64,000 nt of DNA from Anastrepha obliqua (taxonomy: Eukaryota; Arthropoda; Insecta; Diptera; Tephritidae): NCBI RefSeq assembly GCF_027943255.1, contig NC_072896.1:46402501-46466500 (forward strand), written 5' to 3'. Both the position numbers and the translations under genes were made by a program. The first letter of the stretch is position 1; each line of letters starts with the position of its first letter. Below the pieces are notes generated by a model. That model ran no database searches. It had not been told where the DNA came from and saw only the letters and a list, made by a program, of their open reading frames with translations. Positions 34,077-44,801 of the stretch are shown here, piece after piece.

Positions 34077-35110
34077 ATGAGCCAATTTTCAACTCTAATA
34101 AGCGCGGAAAATAATATAGATGAAAACAGTAAAAAAAGTGGTAATAGAAGCGACACGAGTGGAGAACTCCTATTTTTAATAAATCCAACCCTTGACGTTA
34201 AGCGCGCTAAGAAAATAAAGAGAAGTACGATTGTTCAGCTCTGTAAAACTATTAGACTAAGCTTAAGCGGAAAACAGAGTGGAGTTTTCAGTGACAGTCA
34301 GGCTGCACTGAAGGCCCTGGAGAACGCGAAGCAAACATCAAATATTGTTCAAGAATATAAGAATAAGCTTAATTCTGTCGCAAGACAAAACAGGGTTGTA
34401 TTTATATGGGTTCCCGGGCACTCCGGTGTTCAAGGAAACGAAATTGTCGATGAATTGGCCAACCGTGGATCAGCGGTTCCCTCACAATTGCCAGAGCCAA
34501 TAATCGGAATCAGTTCCGCAGGAATCATGAATTGTATCAGCAATTATGTAGGCAATCTGCATAAAGAGCGATGGTCCGGTCTAGAACGCTGCAGAACTGC
34601 AAAGTGTTTTATGACAAGTCCGAACAGAAAACTGTTAAACTTTCTACTAAAACTTGGAAGGAAAGAAGTTCGGTTGATGGTCAGTATTATTACAAGACAC
34701 AACCTATGCGGTGAGCATATGACCACCATTGGAATCATCGAGGACCCGGTATGCCTGTCATGCTTGGAGGAGGCGGATAGCACTGAGCACTTTCTCTGTG
34801 AGTGCCCTGCCTTTGCTAGAGCAAGGCTACGAGTATTGGGTTCCGATGTCATGAGAATGAGTAATATTCGTTCTCTAAAACTGTAGGATATTTACAGATT
34901 TGCCAAAGAATCTGGAAAATTTTCACAAGATTAACTAACTCTATCTCTGTCTCTATTCTTTCCTATCTCTTTCTCTGATACTTTTCTCCTTCCCTCCTTC
35001 ACTATCTACCCTCTTTCCAGAGCTCCAAAAACAATGAGCTTTTTAGCCTGAGTGTTTTAGGAGCCATTAAATCTCTTGGTGCTCCTTGGCTAGACCTTTT
35101 CAATTTTCAA
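34077..35110 (+). mobile_element. LINE RNase H and 3' UTR fragment
   Basis: In the frame 34,077-34,886 the first 60 residues are probably not LINE. From about 34,270, GVFSDSQAALKALENAKQTS, FIWVPGHSGVQGNEIVDELA and KERWSGLERCRTAKCFM form an RNase H domain and linker. The end VSIITRHNLCGEHMTTIGI and CLSCLEEADSTEHFLCECPA form the Cys/His motif of LINE ORF2. The 3' UTR is pyrimidine-rich (34,930-35,020) and then has TTAGCCTGAGTGTTTTAGGA and CTTGGTGCTCCTTGGCTAGA, a style of I/LOA-like elements. It lacks RT. The open frame from RNase H to the stop is intact. Confidence 0.83.
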
Positions 35111-36109
35111 TTTCACGCTTAATCCAGGCATCTCATTCGAGTCCTACACAATGCTGAGTATCTACAAAAGGTATGCCCAAATGTTTCTTTCGTCTCTGGA
35201 CAATGACGGGTACGCAAGACATGTGTTGAAACAGTATCCGACTGGCTGCATGCATACCCAGTGGCCTGTCAAAACCGAGACTGGTGGTCATGCATCCTTC
35301 CTGCCCATTTCAATGATGCCCAGTTATGTACTCTCGCCGACCCTGTAGGGTTGTTGGTCCTGAGCATTTGTGATACTGCGCTCATAAATGGTGTGCGAAC
35401 ATGGCGTTGCTTTAGTATGAGCGTAACTGTATGCAAAACATATAATATTTATCCTTTACTTATATCACATTCCGTTTAGCTATGGTGGTGTTTTGTTCAT
35501 GTATGCATGTACATCCACATACGTAGTTAAACAAAGAATTGTATGCTGTCAGTATATATGAGTGAGCCTAGACAATGGGAAATTATTTAAAATTGAATGC
35601 AGAATCCTTTCGAGCGTACACACACACACCCACATACGAGTATGTTCTTACTTGTGTATGTATGTATGTATTTTACAACAATGCTTGCAATACTTGTATG
35701 AATGCAGCCAATTTTGGTTGCCTCGCTTGACCCAATCAAAAGCTTTGCTGAATTCATTGCACGGCCAGCAAAGCGTAACTTTTAGTATCCTGTTAAGCCA
35801 TATACTCATATACTCATACATTCATACATACATACATTCATAAATATGAATTTGTATAGCTCAAGATTACTCTTCTTTCATTTTGGAAAAACCTCATTGT
35901 TTGGTTTCACAAACAATAAATAAATTGGTTACAAAGAAGGTGCTTGGTTTCATGCGGTAAGACCCACTTGCCCCAAAACAGCATTCATTCAGCGATCGTT
36001 GACCTTAAACGCCTATGAAAGAAAAATTCTTCAAGTTGCATATGCACTTGGTGCGCACAGGAATCACTGCTATTATTCGTAATTCAGTTCAAGGCTGGAT
36101 GTAATGAGA
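35111..36109. other. Microsatellite-rich backbone, no gene
   Basis: Contains ACACACACACCC near 35,619, TGTATGTATGTATGTATT near 35,655 and CATACTCATA/CATTCATACATACATACATT near 35,800-35,840. The open frame 35,562-35,843 is produced by these repeats. Confidence 0.5.
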
Positions 36110-36585
36110 AACACAAAAACGAGAGAAAAAACTGATTTTGAATGATGGAAATCTTTATTTGCACTTTTACAATTTTTTCTGTTAAGTGGAAGAGTTGATA
36201 TCCGTCAAGTGACTGCCGCCAGTGTTAATACACATTTGTGCCCATTTTATGGCATTTTACAAGACTTTCCGCAAGATTTCCGATGATAACTGTTCATACA
36301 CCTGAGATTAGCTGAGTTGGCATAGACTCGCGACTTCAAGTAGCCCCAAAGAAGGAAGTATGGGGTGGTTAAATCGAGCGATCTTGCTGGTCATGGCAAA
36401 TCGCCAAACGAGATTTTACGAGCGATTACGCAACCGGGAAACACATCCTTCACAATATCCCTTGTAACCTGTGCTGCACCGTATTGTTGAAACCCAAGAT
36501 TGATAGAAACAAGATTGCGCCCATTAGGGAGCGTGCATCGGGACACTAGCTTATTCATACAGCGTTGCCAGCCATTTGCTCTGCG
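36110..36585 (-). pseudogene. Mariner-like (D,D41D type) transposase C-terminal fragment
   Basis: On the minus strand: FQQYGAAQVTRDIVKDVFPG, CVIARKISFGDLP, a stop in place of Trp, PARSLDLTTPYFLLWGYLKS and RVYANSANLR, then frameshifted tail. The second catalytic motif QQDGA has become QQYGA and the third is altered, so catalytic residues are gone. The WGYLKS arrangement places it with the D,D41D/maT-like group. Confidence 0.78.
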
Positions 36586-37109
36586 CTATAAATTTAGTGC
36601 CTTTTTATACCCAAAATGCGAACATTTATGAGTTCGGTGTTTGTTCCTTTTTTAAATTGAAGCCACCAAAACCGTAAGTTAAAAAAAAATGTTTAATTCA
36701 ATTAAAAAAAAAGCTAAACAAATGTCTTGCATTTAACGCTTATGCCGAGTTGATTTCAGTGCTATTGGAAATTTTTTGATTCTTACAAAATTGAATGTTT
36801 TGAAATTGTAGGTCTCATTTTCTGCTTCTTTTGAGGTTTTGCAAGAATATTGGATCTCTCGATTTTTCTTATCATTTACAGCTTTTTTATAGATTTTAAA
36901 AGCTTTTGAATTAAAGACAAAGAATTCACCTCTTAGTTAAAAAAGGCAAAACAAGGTCCAGATAATACTGAAGCAACTATAAAGATCCTTTTGAAAAAGG
37001 AAAATCTCATCTTGTTACATAACATCAAATACAGCAAAAAACTGTTTTTCGGCCCTTTTTTAAACAGATCCTCTTAACATAAGTTTTAAGATATCAGAGA
37101 TATCGAACG
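36586..37109. other. AT-rich stretch, nothing recognised
   Basis: Low-complexity A/T-rich DNA without open motifs. Confidence 0.4.
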
Positions 37110-37797
37110 CTTAAGAGACGAGCAAGCTGGTTTTCGCCCTCACCGAAGCTCTGTTGACCAAGCCAACACACTTCAGATTATAGTAGAACAATCAGTTGGG
37201 TGACGCTCCCTGCTCTACATGCTGTTCATAGAATTTAAGAAGGCGTTCGACACTATCAAATGAGACAAAATATGGCTGGCACTGAGTAAAAAGAGAGTTC
37301 CCGCCAAGATAATCCGCCTCATCAGAGCCCTCTACGAGAACTCCGAACTGGAATTGCTTTACAAAGGCTATATTAGCGATCCATTCACTACTAATGCAGG
37401 CGTAAGGTTGTCTCCCGTCGCCCCTTCTCTTCGCCATCGTCCCTGATGACGTAATGAGCCAACTGAACCTGCACAAAAAGGCACCGTATGGAGTTTCACC
37501 AAACATCTGGAGGACCTAGACTTCGCCGACGACATCTGCTTCCTCTCGCACAAACTCTCTGACATGCAAGCGAAGGTGGACAAACTAGTCGGATACACGG
37601 TGGAATTCGTCGAAAACTTCTGCTACCTCGGCTGCATCATCACAGCAGATGGGGGAGCAGATGAAGATGTCAACTGCAAGCTAAACAAAGCAAGGCCGGC
37701 ATTCGAGCGAATGCGTACAGTATGGGGGAGTTCACAAATCTTCAGGCACCTCTGTGACATACGAATATGGCGAGATAGAGGCATCCTTAGGCAATAG
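37110..37797 (+). pseudogene. LINE RT fragment with FADD motif
   Basis: Translation shows RDEQAGFRPHRSSVDQANTL, LLYMLFIEFKKAFDTI (motif A), RVPAKIIRLIRALYENSELE, then TNAGVRLSP (motif B with the RQGC residues lost) and LEDLDFADDICFLSHKLSDM (motif C with both Asp). A deletion after QAKVDKLVG joins it directly to VEFVENFCYLGCIITADGGA and DVNCKLNKARPAFERM (frame 37,564-37,797). This protein type differs from LINE-A; I do not assign a clade. Confidence 0.8.
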
Positions 37798-37879
37798 TAT
37801 GACCTGTATACATTCAATTTTGTAACAATATCGTCAAAAAGATTTGTTCTCGTTGAATACCGAATAATTTTGCAATTGC

Positions 37880-38490
37880 CCAAAACAGTACTCGTGCCGA
37901 TTGGAGTACAGAAATGTTGAGAAAAATTCAACCGCCGAGCTTCAAAGAATATCTACGACAACGTACAAGATGAGGAATCTTGGATCCGTGCATATAAGCT
38001 GAAAACAAAACAGCAATCGCTAATGTGGGTGTTCCAAGACGAGCCTAATCCAATCAAAAATGTTCATGGAATAAGCAATTCAAAGCAAATGGTCGCTTAT
38101 ATTTTCCAAAAAACGTATATTGTTGCAACTGTGAGAAACTTGGAGCAGCCAATGCTCAATTCAATGATCAATTTGTTTGCCAGAAGTTTTCGAGAATTAA
38201 AGATAACCATCCTTCCCCAAGACAATGCGAGCTCTAACGTATCGGCTCACTCAAGTGAGTTTTTGAGTTCTCAAAATATCGAATTAATGTATTGTATCAT
38301 CCACCTTACAACCCTAGTTTAGCACTTAATAATTTCTTATTACTTTTTGTTCCCGAATATCAAAAATAAAATGCGAGGTCAACGTTTTTCAGTACCTCAA
38401 TTAGCTGTTGAGGCCTTTAAGCAGCTTGTTTTTGAGGTATCCACTTTTTAGTGGCAAAAATTATTTGAAAATCGGTACAATTAAACTACT
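37880..38490 (+). pseudogene. Mariner transposase fragment (cecropia-like)
   Basis: From about 37,890: DWSTEMLRKIQPPSFKEYLR-type sequence in one frame, then DNVQDEESWIRAYKLKTKQQ (first catalytic motif, GDESW changed to DEESW) and MWVFQDEPNPIKNVHGISNS, KQMVAYIFQKTYIVATV. The frame 38,023-38,322 continues LPQDNASSNVSAHSSEFLSS and QNIELM. The third-Asp region is broken (a stop, then LFPNIKNKMRGQRFSVPQLA and VEAFKQLVFEV). The N-terminal DNA-binding part is missing. Terminal repeats were not found. Confidence 0.83.
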
Positions 38491-38533
38491 TATAATATAT
38501 ATTCAAAGATTTTAATAGGTCATCTTTTGAGAA

Positions 38534-39230
38534 TCAAAAGTCTATCTCAACAAATTTAGAGATTTTATTAAACTCAGTTAAGGTTCTGGAAATAGGAGCA
38601 TTCTGAGCATAACGGGATTTTGAAAGACCAACATATAAGAGCTCCGACCTACGCAGAGCTCTGGCCGGAATATTAAAGAAACTACTCTCAAGAAGCATCG
38701 GACAGTCAAAAGCCCCACGGATTAAGTCGAAAATGAAAGATAAAGATACGATTATTCTCCTGCTTTGCAATGATTGTGAATTGATCAATAACCATCGCGC
38801 TTCATATGAAGGGATAGGATCCGAAAAGCGTAAATTACGCAACGCAAAATGTAAAAATACTTTCGGGATTCGTTCAATTCGAGCAGCATGGCAGGTATAC
38901 GTACGTACGGATGCATACTCTAGTTTGGAACGCACAAACGTCGTATACAAAAGCTTCAGCGTGTAAGGGTCGGAGAAATCGTAGATATGACGCCTAACAC
39001 AAGCAAGCATGGCGTAAGATTTGGCAATCATTAAATGTATATGACTAGTAAAAGTAAGCTTCGTATCAAATATTACACCCAAGTCTTCAATTCCACTTAC
39101 AGGAGACAGGGGTGTTCTTGATTTGTGATAAGAGGAGTCAATAACAGTGGCACGCTTCGAAAAGGTAATTTGGAAGCACTTATTTATCTTAAGCGATAGT
39201 CGATCATTGCTATTTTACTGTGTTTTCGTT
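38534..39230 (-). pseudogene. CR1-like LINE C-terminal part
   Basis: The minus strand from about 39,220 gives RLSLKINKCFQITFSKR, GIEDLGVIFDTKLTFTSHIH, LMIAKSYAMLACVRR, FSDPYTLKLLYTTFVRSKLE and YAS, then a tail LLINSQSLQSRRIIVSLSFI and FDLIRGAFDCPMLLESSFFN. The open frame 39,082-38,534 is uninterrupted to its stop, an unusually well preserved 3' half. The RT palm motifs upstream are missing. Confidence 0.82.
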
Positions 39231-39431
39231 ACTTGCAATGAATAGTAAACATGTATGCAATTAATTAGGGCCGCACCGCGAAAAGAGCGGAACTACCGTC
39301 TTCGTAAGACGCAGTCAAGATAGTCCCAAAAAATATCGATAAACACTAAAAGTCGGAAATTTTCGCGATACAAATTTAAAATATTGACCAAATAATAATT
39401 TTTGTGTTTTTGTGTTTTATTTGTATGCTGG

Positions 39432-40006
39432 CCTTGGTAGTCTAGCGTAAGTGCACTAGCCTCCCATCCCAGAGGTTGTGAGTTCGAATCCCACGTTAAG
39501 CACGGTCCTCGCACTTTCCCAAACTTACCCACTTTCCTAGTTTCTAAAAACAAAAAATAAACAAAAAAAAATGCATTCCTCAACCCCAAAAACCTTATCC
39601 TTCCAATCCTTACTCCCGCAAAAAAAGTCAGCACATTACTTGCATTATAGCTGCTAAAACAAGCAAAAAACAAAACGAAAAAAAATAGTTACACATTGCA
39701 TCAGTGGCGCCAGCAAGAGGAAGCGGGCAATCGCGGTAATAGCGCAGACACACCAAATTTAGCGAAGTCGTCAACCATCTGTGTGATCCTTCTGCCAGAA
39801 AAATGTGACATACAGATGGCGCTTCAAGCAGTAAGAAGGCGTTGTTCCTAAGCAACGACAGGTGAGCATTCTCTCTATTTAGGACTGGTAGCGGCAGACT
39901 AATCACCTACCCTGCCAGAAAGCAAAATAGATTAACGAAACCAACGCAAGACTAAGTCTTGTTGAGGCCCTATGTTCCCGAATGGAGTGAACAAGGAAAA
40001 AAAAAA
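39432..40006 (+). repeat. SINE-2, 575-bp composite SINE with 11-bp TSD
   Basis: The head is tRNA-like: D-arm/box A region GGTAGTCTAGCGTAAGTGC (39,436-39,454) and box B GTTCGAATCC (39,482-39,491). A long unique body follows. The 3' end, GTTGAGGCCCTATGTTCCCG followed by AATGGAGTGAACAAGG and an A-tail, resembles the 3' end of the LINE at 55,525-55,902. Target duplications are TTGTATGCTGG (39,421-39,431) and TTGTCTGCTGG (40,007-40,017), one mismatch. The length is large for a SINE. It has no coding potential. Confidence 0.87.
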
Positions 40007-40017
40007 TTGTCTGCTGG

Positions 40018-41582
40018 AAATATAATTAATTTGCCCCTCTAAAAATAAGTTCGTTTAAATCCTTTCTTGCAAAATACCTGAAATTATTCTTCGAATTCGC
40101 CATCATCTATACATCAAAATATTACTTCGTATCCAGAAAAATGCTTAAAACTCATTCTTTATTCCATAGCCATAAAGTTATTTAGTTTTATTTAAGCTAT
40201 AAATATTTTAATAACCGCCAATAACACATACTAATTGACCCGAATCGGCAAACAAAACGAAAAAAGCAACGCATACCCAATCCACCGCAATGCCAATAAA
40301 CAAAGCAAACAGATGTTGCTGCTAGAAGAACATCTAAACAGGATATACAAACAATTGTGGTCAATAGCGCAAAATCCAAGCGAATCACAAGCGTACATAA
40401 AATATTGTGAAAAAAGTGAGGCAATATAAAAATTGCATTAAGCGTGGGTATTTGTGGATAGCGACTAGCTAACGGTCCCACATCCATGCCATGAAATATT
40501 GAGTGCCATTAACCAATACACAAATGCATATAGATAAAAATCATCGCCAAAAATATAAAAGTAGTAGTAAAGTAAAATCAAATGGATAAACAAGGAAGAC
40601 ACAAGCGCTGCGACAAAGCAATAATCATAATAATCCGTAAAAGCATTAAAGTTAATACGAGTCAATGTCGTTGTGGATAGCAAACGGAGTTATGTCGGAC
40701 AATGCCATAAATACAACGAAACGGCGGTGACAACAGCAACAATAACCGCAACCGACAACAACAATGAACAACGAGCACACACACACATACGCACACACAG
40801 CATCACAGGAGGCCACAGAAAACAAACAGAAATAATGGATAACTCACCAACTAAGCAGTGGTGGTGTACACAACCAATTGGCGGCTAGTAAACAGATGTT
40901 GACCTCCATGGCTCAACACATTGCCATATTCCTGGTATTTCTCCCCACTCCGCAATGGGTTCGTTTCCGCTTGTGAGCGGGCAAGCGAGTTAAATCCAAT
41001 CGCTTTGCTAAATAAGATGATTTTCAATTTGAGCGCTTTGTCAATTTCGTTGTAGTAGTCGGGATAAATTGGTTGAAATATATTAGTTTCCTCTCTGCCA
41101 TTTATTTGTGTGTGTGTGTGCACTGCTTTGCTTTTAGTTTCCAGTTATGAAGTGGGGTCAATTTGTGTTGTTTGCACTTTTCATGTGCAGCTGAAGGTGA
41201 CGCTAAACATATTTGGCATGAAGTTGGCATTCGGGTGAAAGCAGAAGAGAACAATGAATTTCGGAAGGATAAGGAAATTTGAGATAAAATGCATGAATTG
41301 AATTGCTTATAGTGAAGCTTAACGCGAAAGTGTGTTTTGGATTAATTTAATTTACTCAAAAAGCTTCGTTTAGAGAACTGCTTAAGTTGCAGCCGTTTCA
41401 AATAATGATAAATAAAAACAATTTTAAAGTAAAAGAAAAAAAAATAACAAAGAAAAGAAACACAAAAGACAATAATTATTTTAAAGGTTTCCGTATTATC
41501 ATTAAATGGTATTTCAAGTTAAGGCTTCTTTCAAGATGAAAACATTCAAGGTGATTGCGGCACTATAAAGGTAGGTAGATAT
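40018..41582. other. Host backbone, no supported gene
   Basis: Lower repeat content with CA-rich microsatellite (ACACACACATACGCACACAC near 40,778). The open frame 40,235-40,429 (LLEEHLNRIYKQLWSIAQ) is not recognised and is not accompanied by splice or start context that I can defend. Confidence 0.4.
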
Positions 41583-41690
41583 GTAGGTTGGCTGTCGCAA
41601 TGACACACTTGGACCTGTCGTAGATCCCTTGTGATACGACTGGAACTTATTCTTACACGATAGGTTCCCTTTTAAGGGGTTACATACCTC
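41583..41690 (+). repeat. Repeat shared with 43,976-44,082, including a TTAA-type end
   Basis: GGCTGTCGCAATGACACACT and the following 60 bases match 43,978-44,058. Both copies are followed by a TTTTAAGG(G/A)G-TTACATAC terminus. The shared unit looks like a LINE 3' UTR. Here the TTAA-type element is cut off after about 24 bases, where the D,D41D element begins. Confidence 0.7.
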
Positions 41691-41698
41691 CAGTATAT

Positions 41699-42960
41699 AT
41701 AAAGGGTGATTTTTTAGCTATTATGTTTTTAAACAGTTGGTTCAAACAGCTGGCTCACGTTTCGTGGTTTGTTTCTCTGTCAAAGATCTTCAGTTTGGTC
41801 TATAATTTAACCATGAATCGTCTTACAAACGAAAAACGCTTGCAAATCATTGAATTTTATTATAAAAATGCGTGTTCTGTTAAGAAAGTTTATCGCGCGC
41901 TTCTTCCATTTTATGGCCAGTTTAATCGACCCACTGAAGCGGCTATTCGAGCTATTTTGACTAAATTTAGAACCAAATTTACATTATTGGACATCAAACC
42001 ACCAACCCACTTACGTAGAGTGCGAACTAAAGAAAATATCACAGCTGTATCGGCCAGTGTTAATGATGACCATCAATTATCGATTCCGATTCGTCGCCGT
42101 TCGCAGCAATTGGGCCTCTGCTACCTGTTACTCAACAACGTGGAAAATTTTGCACAAGGATTTAGGTGTGAAACCTTTCAAAATACAGCTGGTGCAAGAA
42201 TTGAAGCCGAACGACCTATCGCAACGCAGAATTTGTGGTGAATGGGCTCTTCGAAAGTTGGCCGAAGATCCACTTTTTTATCGAAAAATCGTGTTCAGCG
42301 ACGAAGGTCATTTTTGGATCAATGGGTACGTAAATAAGCAGAATTGTCGATTTTGGAGTGAAGATCAGCCAGAAGAATTGCAAGAGCTACCAATGTATCC
42401 ACAAAAGGTCACAGTTTGGTGCGGTTTATGGGCTGGAGGTATCATTGGACCGTACTTCTTCAAAGATGCTGCGAATCGTAACGTAACTGTGAATGGTGAG
42501 CGCTACCGTGAAATGATATCCAACTTTTTTTGCTTTTTTGCCCAAAATGTAAGAGCTTGACTTGCATGATATGTGGTTTCAGCAAGACGGTGCCACATGC
42601 CACACAGCACGCGTAACAATGGACTTGTTGAGAGGCGAGTTCGGTGAACATTTTATTTCACGTTCGGGACCTGTCAATTGGCCACCCAGCTCGAGCGATA
42701 TAACGCCTTTAGATTATTTTTTGTGGGGTTATGTTAAAGCGCATGTCTATTCAGACAAGCCTGCTTCAATTAACGCATTGGAAGACAGCATTAAAGCATT
42801 TATATGTGAGATACCGGCCGAAACATTGGAAAGAGTATGCCAAAATTGGACTAAGCGGATGAACCATTTGAAGCGCAGTCGTGATCAACATTTGTATGAA
42901 ATAATCTTCAAACATTAAATTATATGGACTGTACTATCGATTTAAATAAACATTTCATGC
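41699..42960 (+). mobile_element. Rosa-like D,D41D mariner-family transposon, nearly full length
   Basis: The left end TAAAGGGTGATTTTTT resembles that of copy B at 30.4 kb. The transposase starts at 41,813 with MNRLTNEKRLQIIEFYYKNA, an N-terminal helix-turn-helix, and FNRPTEAAIRAILTKFRTKF. A frameshift near 42,110 leads to KPFKIQLVQELKPNDLSQRR, IVFSDEGHFWINGYVNKQNC (first Asp) and TVWCGLWAGGIIGPYFFKDA. A second frameshift in the T-rich stretch near 42,530 leads to WFQQDGATCHTARVTMDLLR (second Asp) and DITPLDYFLWGYVKAHVYSD (third Asp), with exactly 41 residues between the last two Asp. It ends HLYEIIFKH at 42,918, followed by an AATAAA at about 42,946. All three Asp survive; only two frameshifts disable it. 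A matching right terminal repeat is not evident. Confidence 0.9.
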
Positions 42961-43008
42961 ATTTTTCTGAATTTTATTTGTGTTTTTTTGGTGATCACTG
43001 TAACTTAA

Positions 43009-43668
43009 GGGGAACGCCACTGTGAAAATTCTAAAAAATCGATTTTTTTTTTTTGCATAAATTGTTAGTATAACTACTCAAGAAAATGTGGTAAAAATTT
43101 TAAAACGAAATTCACTTTATTCCCGATTCTATGTGCACTTAAGTGAGCGCCCGTCAGTTCGGCCCCGTAGCGCTTACGATACGATGCTTTATTTCAAACG
43201 CGTTTTTCTCGAAACGACTTTTTTTGATACGGTGGCAACGATTTCTCGAAGACTAATGAACCGATTTTAATTTTCTTTTTTTCAAAATTTTTGTTATCGC
43301 ATTGGCTATCGTTGTACTTACCCGATTTTCAAAATTTTGAAAATAACTATTTTTTTGGGCCTGTTGAAAATCAAAAAAAATGGTGAAAAACACACATCGA
43401 AATTCAAATCACCACCATTTTGTCAAAAAAAAAAAACAAACAAAAAAAAGCGGCTACGTACAACGATAGCCACTATTCGTAAATTAATTAAATTTTTGGT
43501 TTTTGATTTCAGATGATTATTCATTGCTGTATCGCTGCCACCAGATGACGTCATTTTTTTAACTCGTTACGTTTATTTACATAAATTTGTAAATTTTCAA
43601 TATTTTTTAATAAAAATTTGCATCTTTTGCCTTACAAAAAAAAATCCCAAAAGTCGACTATTTCCCCC
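43009..43668. mobile_element. TTAA-flanked non-autonomous element, family 4
   Basis: TTAA at 43,005-43,008 and 43,669-43,672 enclose GGGGAACGCCACTGTGAAAA and, inverted, GGGGGAAATAGTCGACTTTT. Only the first few terminal bases match, so the inverted repeats are decayed or short. The interior has an AAAAATCGATTTTT block near 43,040 and the clan core CGCGTTTTTCTCGAAACGAC near 43,199. Confidence 0.65.
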
Positions 43669-43975
43669 TTAAAAACCACTTGGTAGATTTCAATAAAATT
43701 TATACTGCTTTTGAAAAACATAAAAAACTCGTGCCTAATCGAAGGATTTTTTTCAAAAATTTCGATTTTTTTTCAAAAATTTCGATTTTAATTAATTGTG
43801 GGCTTTTTTCTCGAAAATCCGAAAAATATTTTCGGAGGCCGCCATATTGTTAATTTTGAAAAACAGCGTCCATCAGGCACAAAATTATCTATTAATAAAA
43901 CTAATATCGCTTGTCCGATTGATTTGAGATGAATCTCCAACGAGTTGGGCTGATCACCGTAAGGGACTTCTGTAG
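43669..43975. mobile_element. Family 3 fragment, reverse orientation
   Basis: The reverse complement of 43,675-43,970 matches the middle of the family 3 elements (TTTCAATAAAATTTATACTG, CGAAGGATTTTTTTC, GCCGCCATATTGTTAATTTT). Neither family 3 terminus is present. It lies between the family 4 right end and the repeat at 43,976. Confidence 0.75.
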
Positions 43976-44060
43976 TGTGGCTGTCGCAATGACACACTTA
44001 GACCTGTTGTAAACCCCTTGCGATACCTCTGGAACTTATCCTTACACTATGGATTCCTTT
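43976..44060 (+). repeat. Second copy of the 41.58-kb repeat
   Basis: GGCTGTCGCAATGACACACT at 43,978, with about 80% visual agreement to 41,585-41,668. The junction to the following TTAA element is at the same point in both copies. Confidence 0.7.
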
Positions 44061-44064
44061 TTAA

Positions 44065-44797
44065 GGAGTTACATACGTCCAGAATTTTCAAAACATCGAT
44101 TTTTTCACAGATTATTATTCTTTATAGTTTTAGCCGTATTTCTGTGCAAGTCGATTGTAAAAATTCCCCATAGAGACAAAGTTATGATAGAAAATGTAAC
44201 TGCCCAACGAGAGTTTGATGCGCGAGTTTGACCTCGAGCGAAATGCATTTGAAAGTATAAATTCGTTTTTCTCGAAACTACTTTTTGCGGCACGGTCTGC
44301 ATGATAACTCATACAGTTTTTAATTATTTTTTGATGCGGTTAATTTTTAAATATTGGAAGGGGTTTTCTCTATAATCTGACATACTTATTAAAAGGTTTT
44401 ATAAATATAATCAAAGTGTGAGATTTATGACGTAAAACGCATACCTTTTTTTAAAATGATGTAAATTGTAAAATTTATCGAAATTCAAAAGTCCCGCTCG
44501 ACAAACTATACAACTTTATTTTAAAAGATTTTTTTACTTTTTACAGGTCCATCAACATTTCAAGGAGAAATGATGCAGACCGTGGAGCAACTTTTTTTCA
44601 TTGTATTATAGTTTGGGTCACGTCATTTTTTTTATATACTAATATTTGTAAAGAAAAATTAAAATCAATTTTTTTATAAAGTTTAAGTACTAGGAAACAA
44701 TGTAAAAAATTATTTTATATTTATTTCTATTGTTGTCCCTTCTAAAAACAGTTTTTCTTTTAGCGCATTTTTGGCGCTGCTGGACGCATGTAACCCC
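44065..44797. mobile_element. TTAA-flanked non-autonomous element, family 1
   Basis: TTAA at 44,061-44,064 and 44,798-44,801. Ends GGAGTTACATACGTCCAG and, inverted, GGGGTTACATGCGTCCAG agree at 16 of 18 positions. The interior is non-coding with ACATCGATTTTTTC near 44,092 and TTCGTTTTTCTCGAAACTAC near 44,263. Confidence 0.85.
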
Positions 44798-44801
44798 TTA
44801 A

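Noticed and set aside
35562..35843. 93-codon frame
   Set aside because: Produced by CA/TATG/CATA repeats.
39432..39505. Looks like a tRNA gene (box A and B, GAGTTCGAATCCCAC)
   Set aside because: It is the head of SINE-2, bounded by target duplications, with an imperfect cloverleaf.
40235..40429. Frame with LLEEHLNRIYKQLWSIAQ, possibly an exon
   Set aside because: No homologue recognised and no convincing splice sites; kept as backbone.
42960..43004. Right terminal repeat of the D,D41D element (GGTGATCACTG)
   Set aside because: Does not match the left end well; could be truncated.
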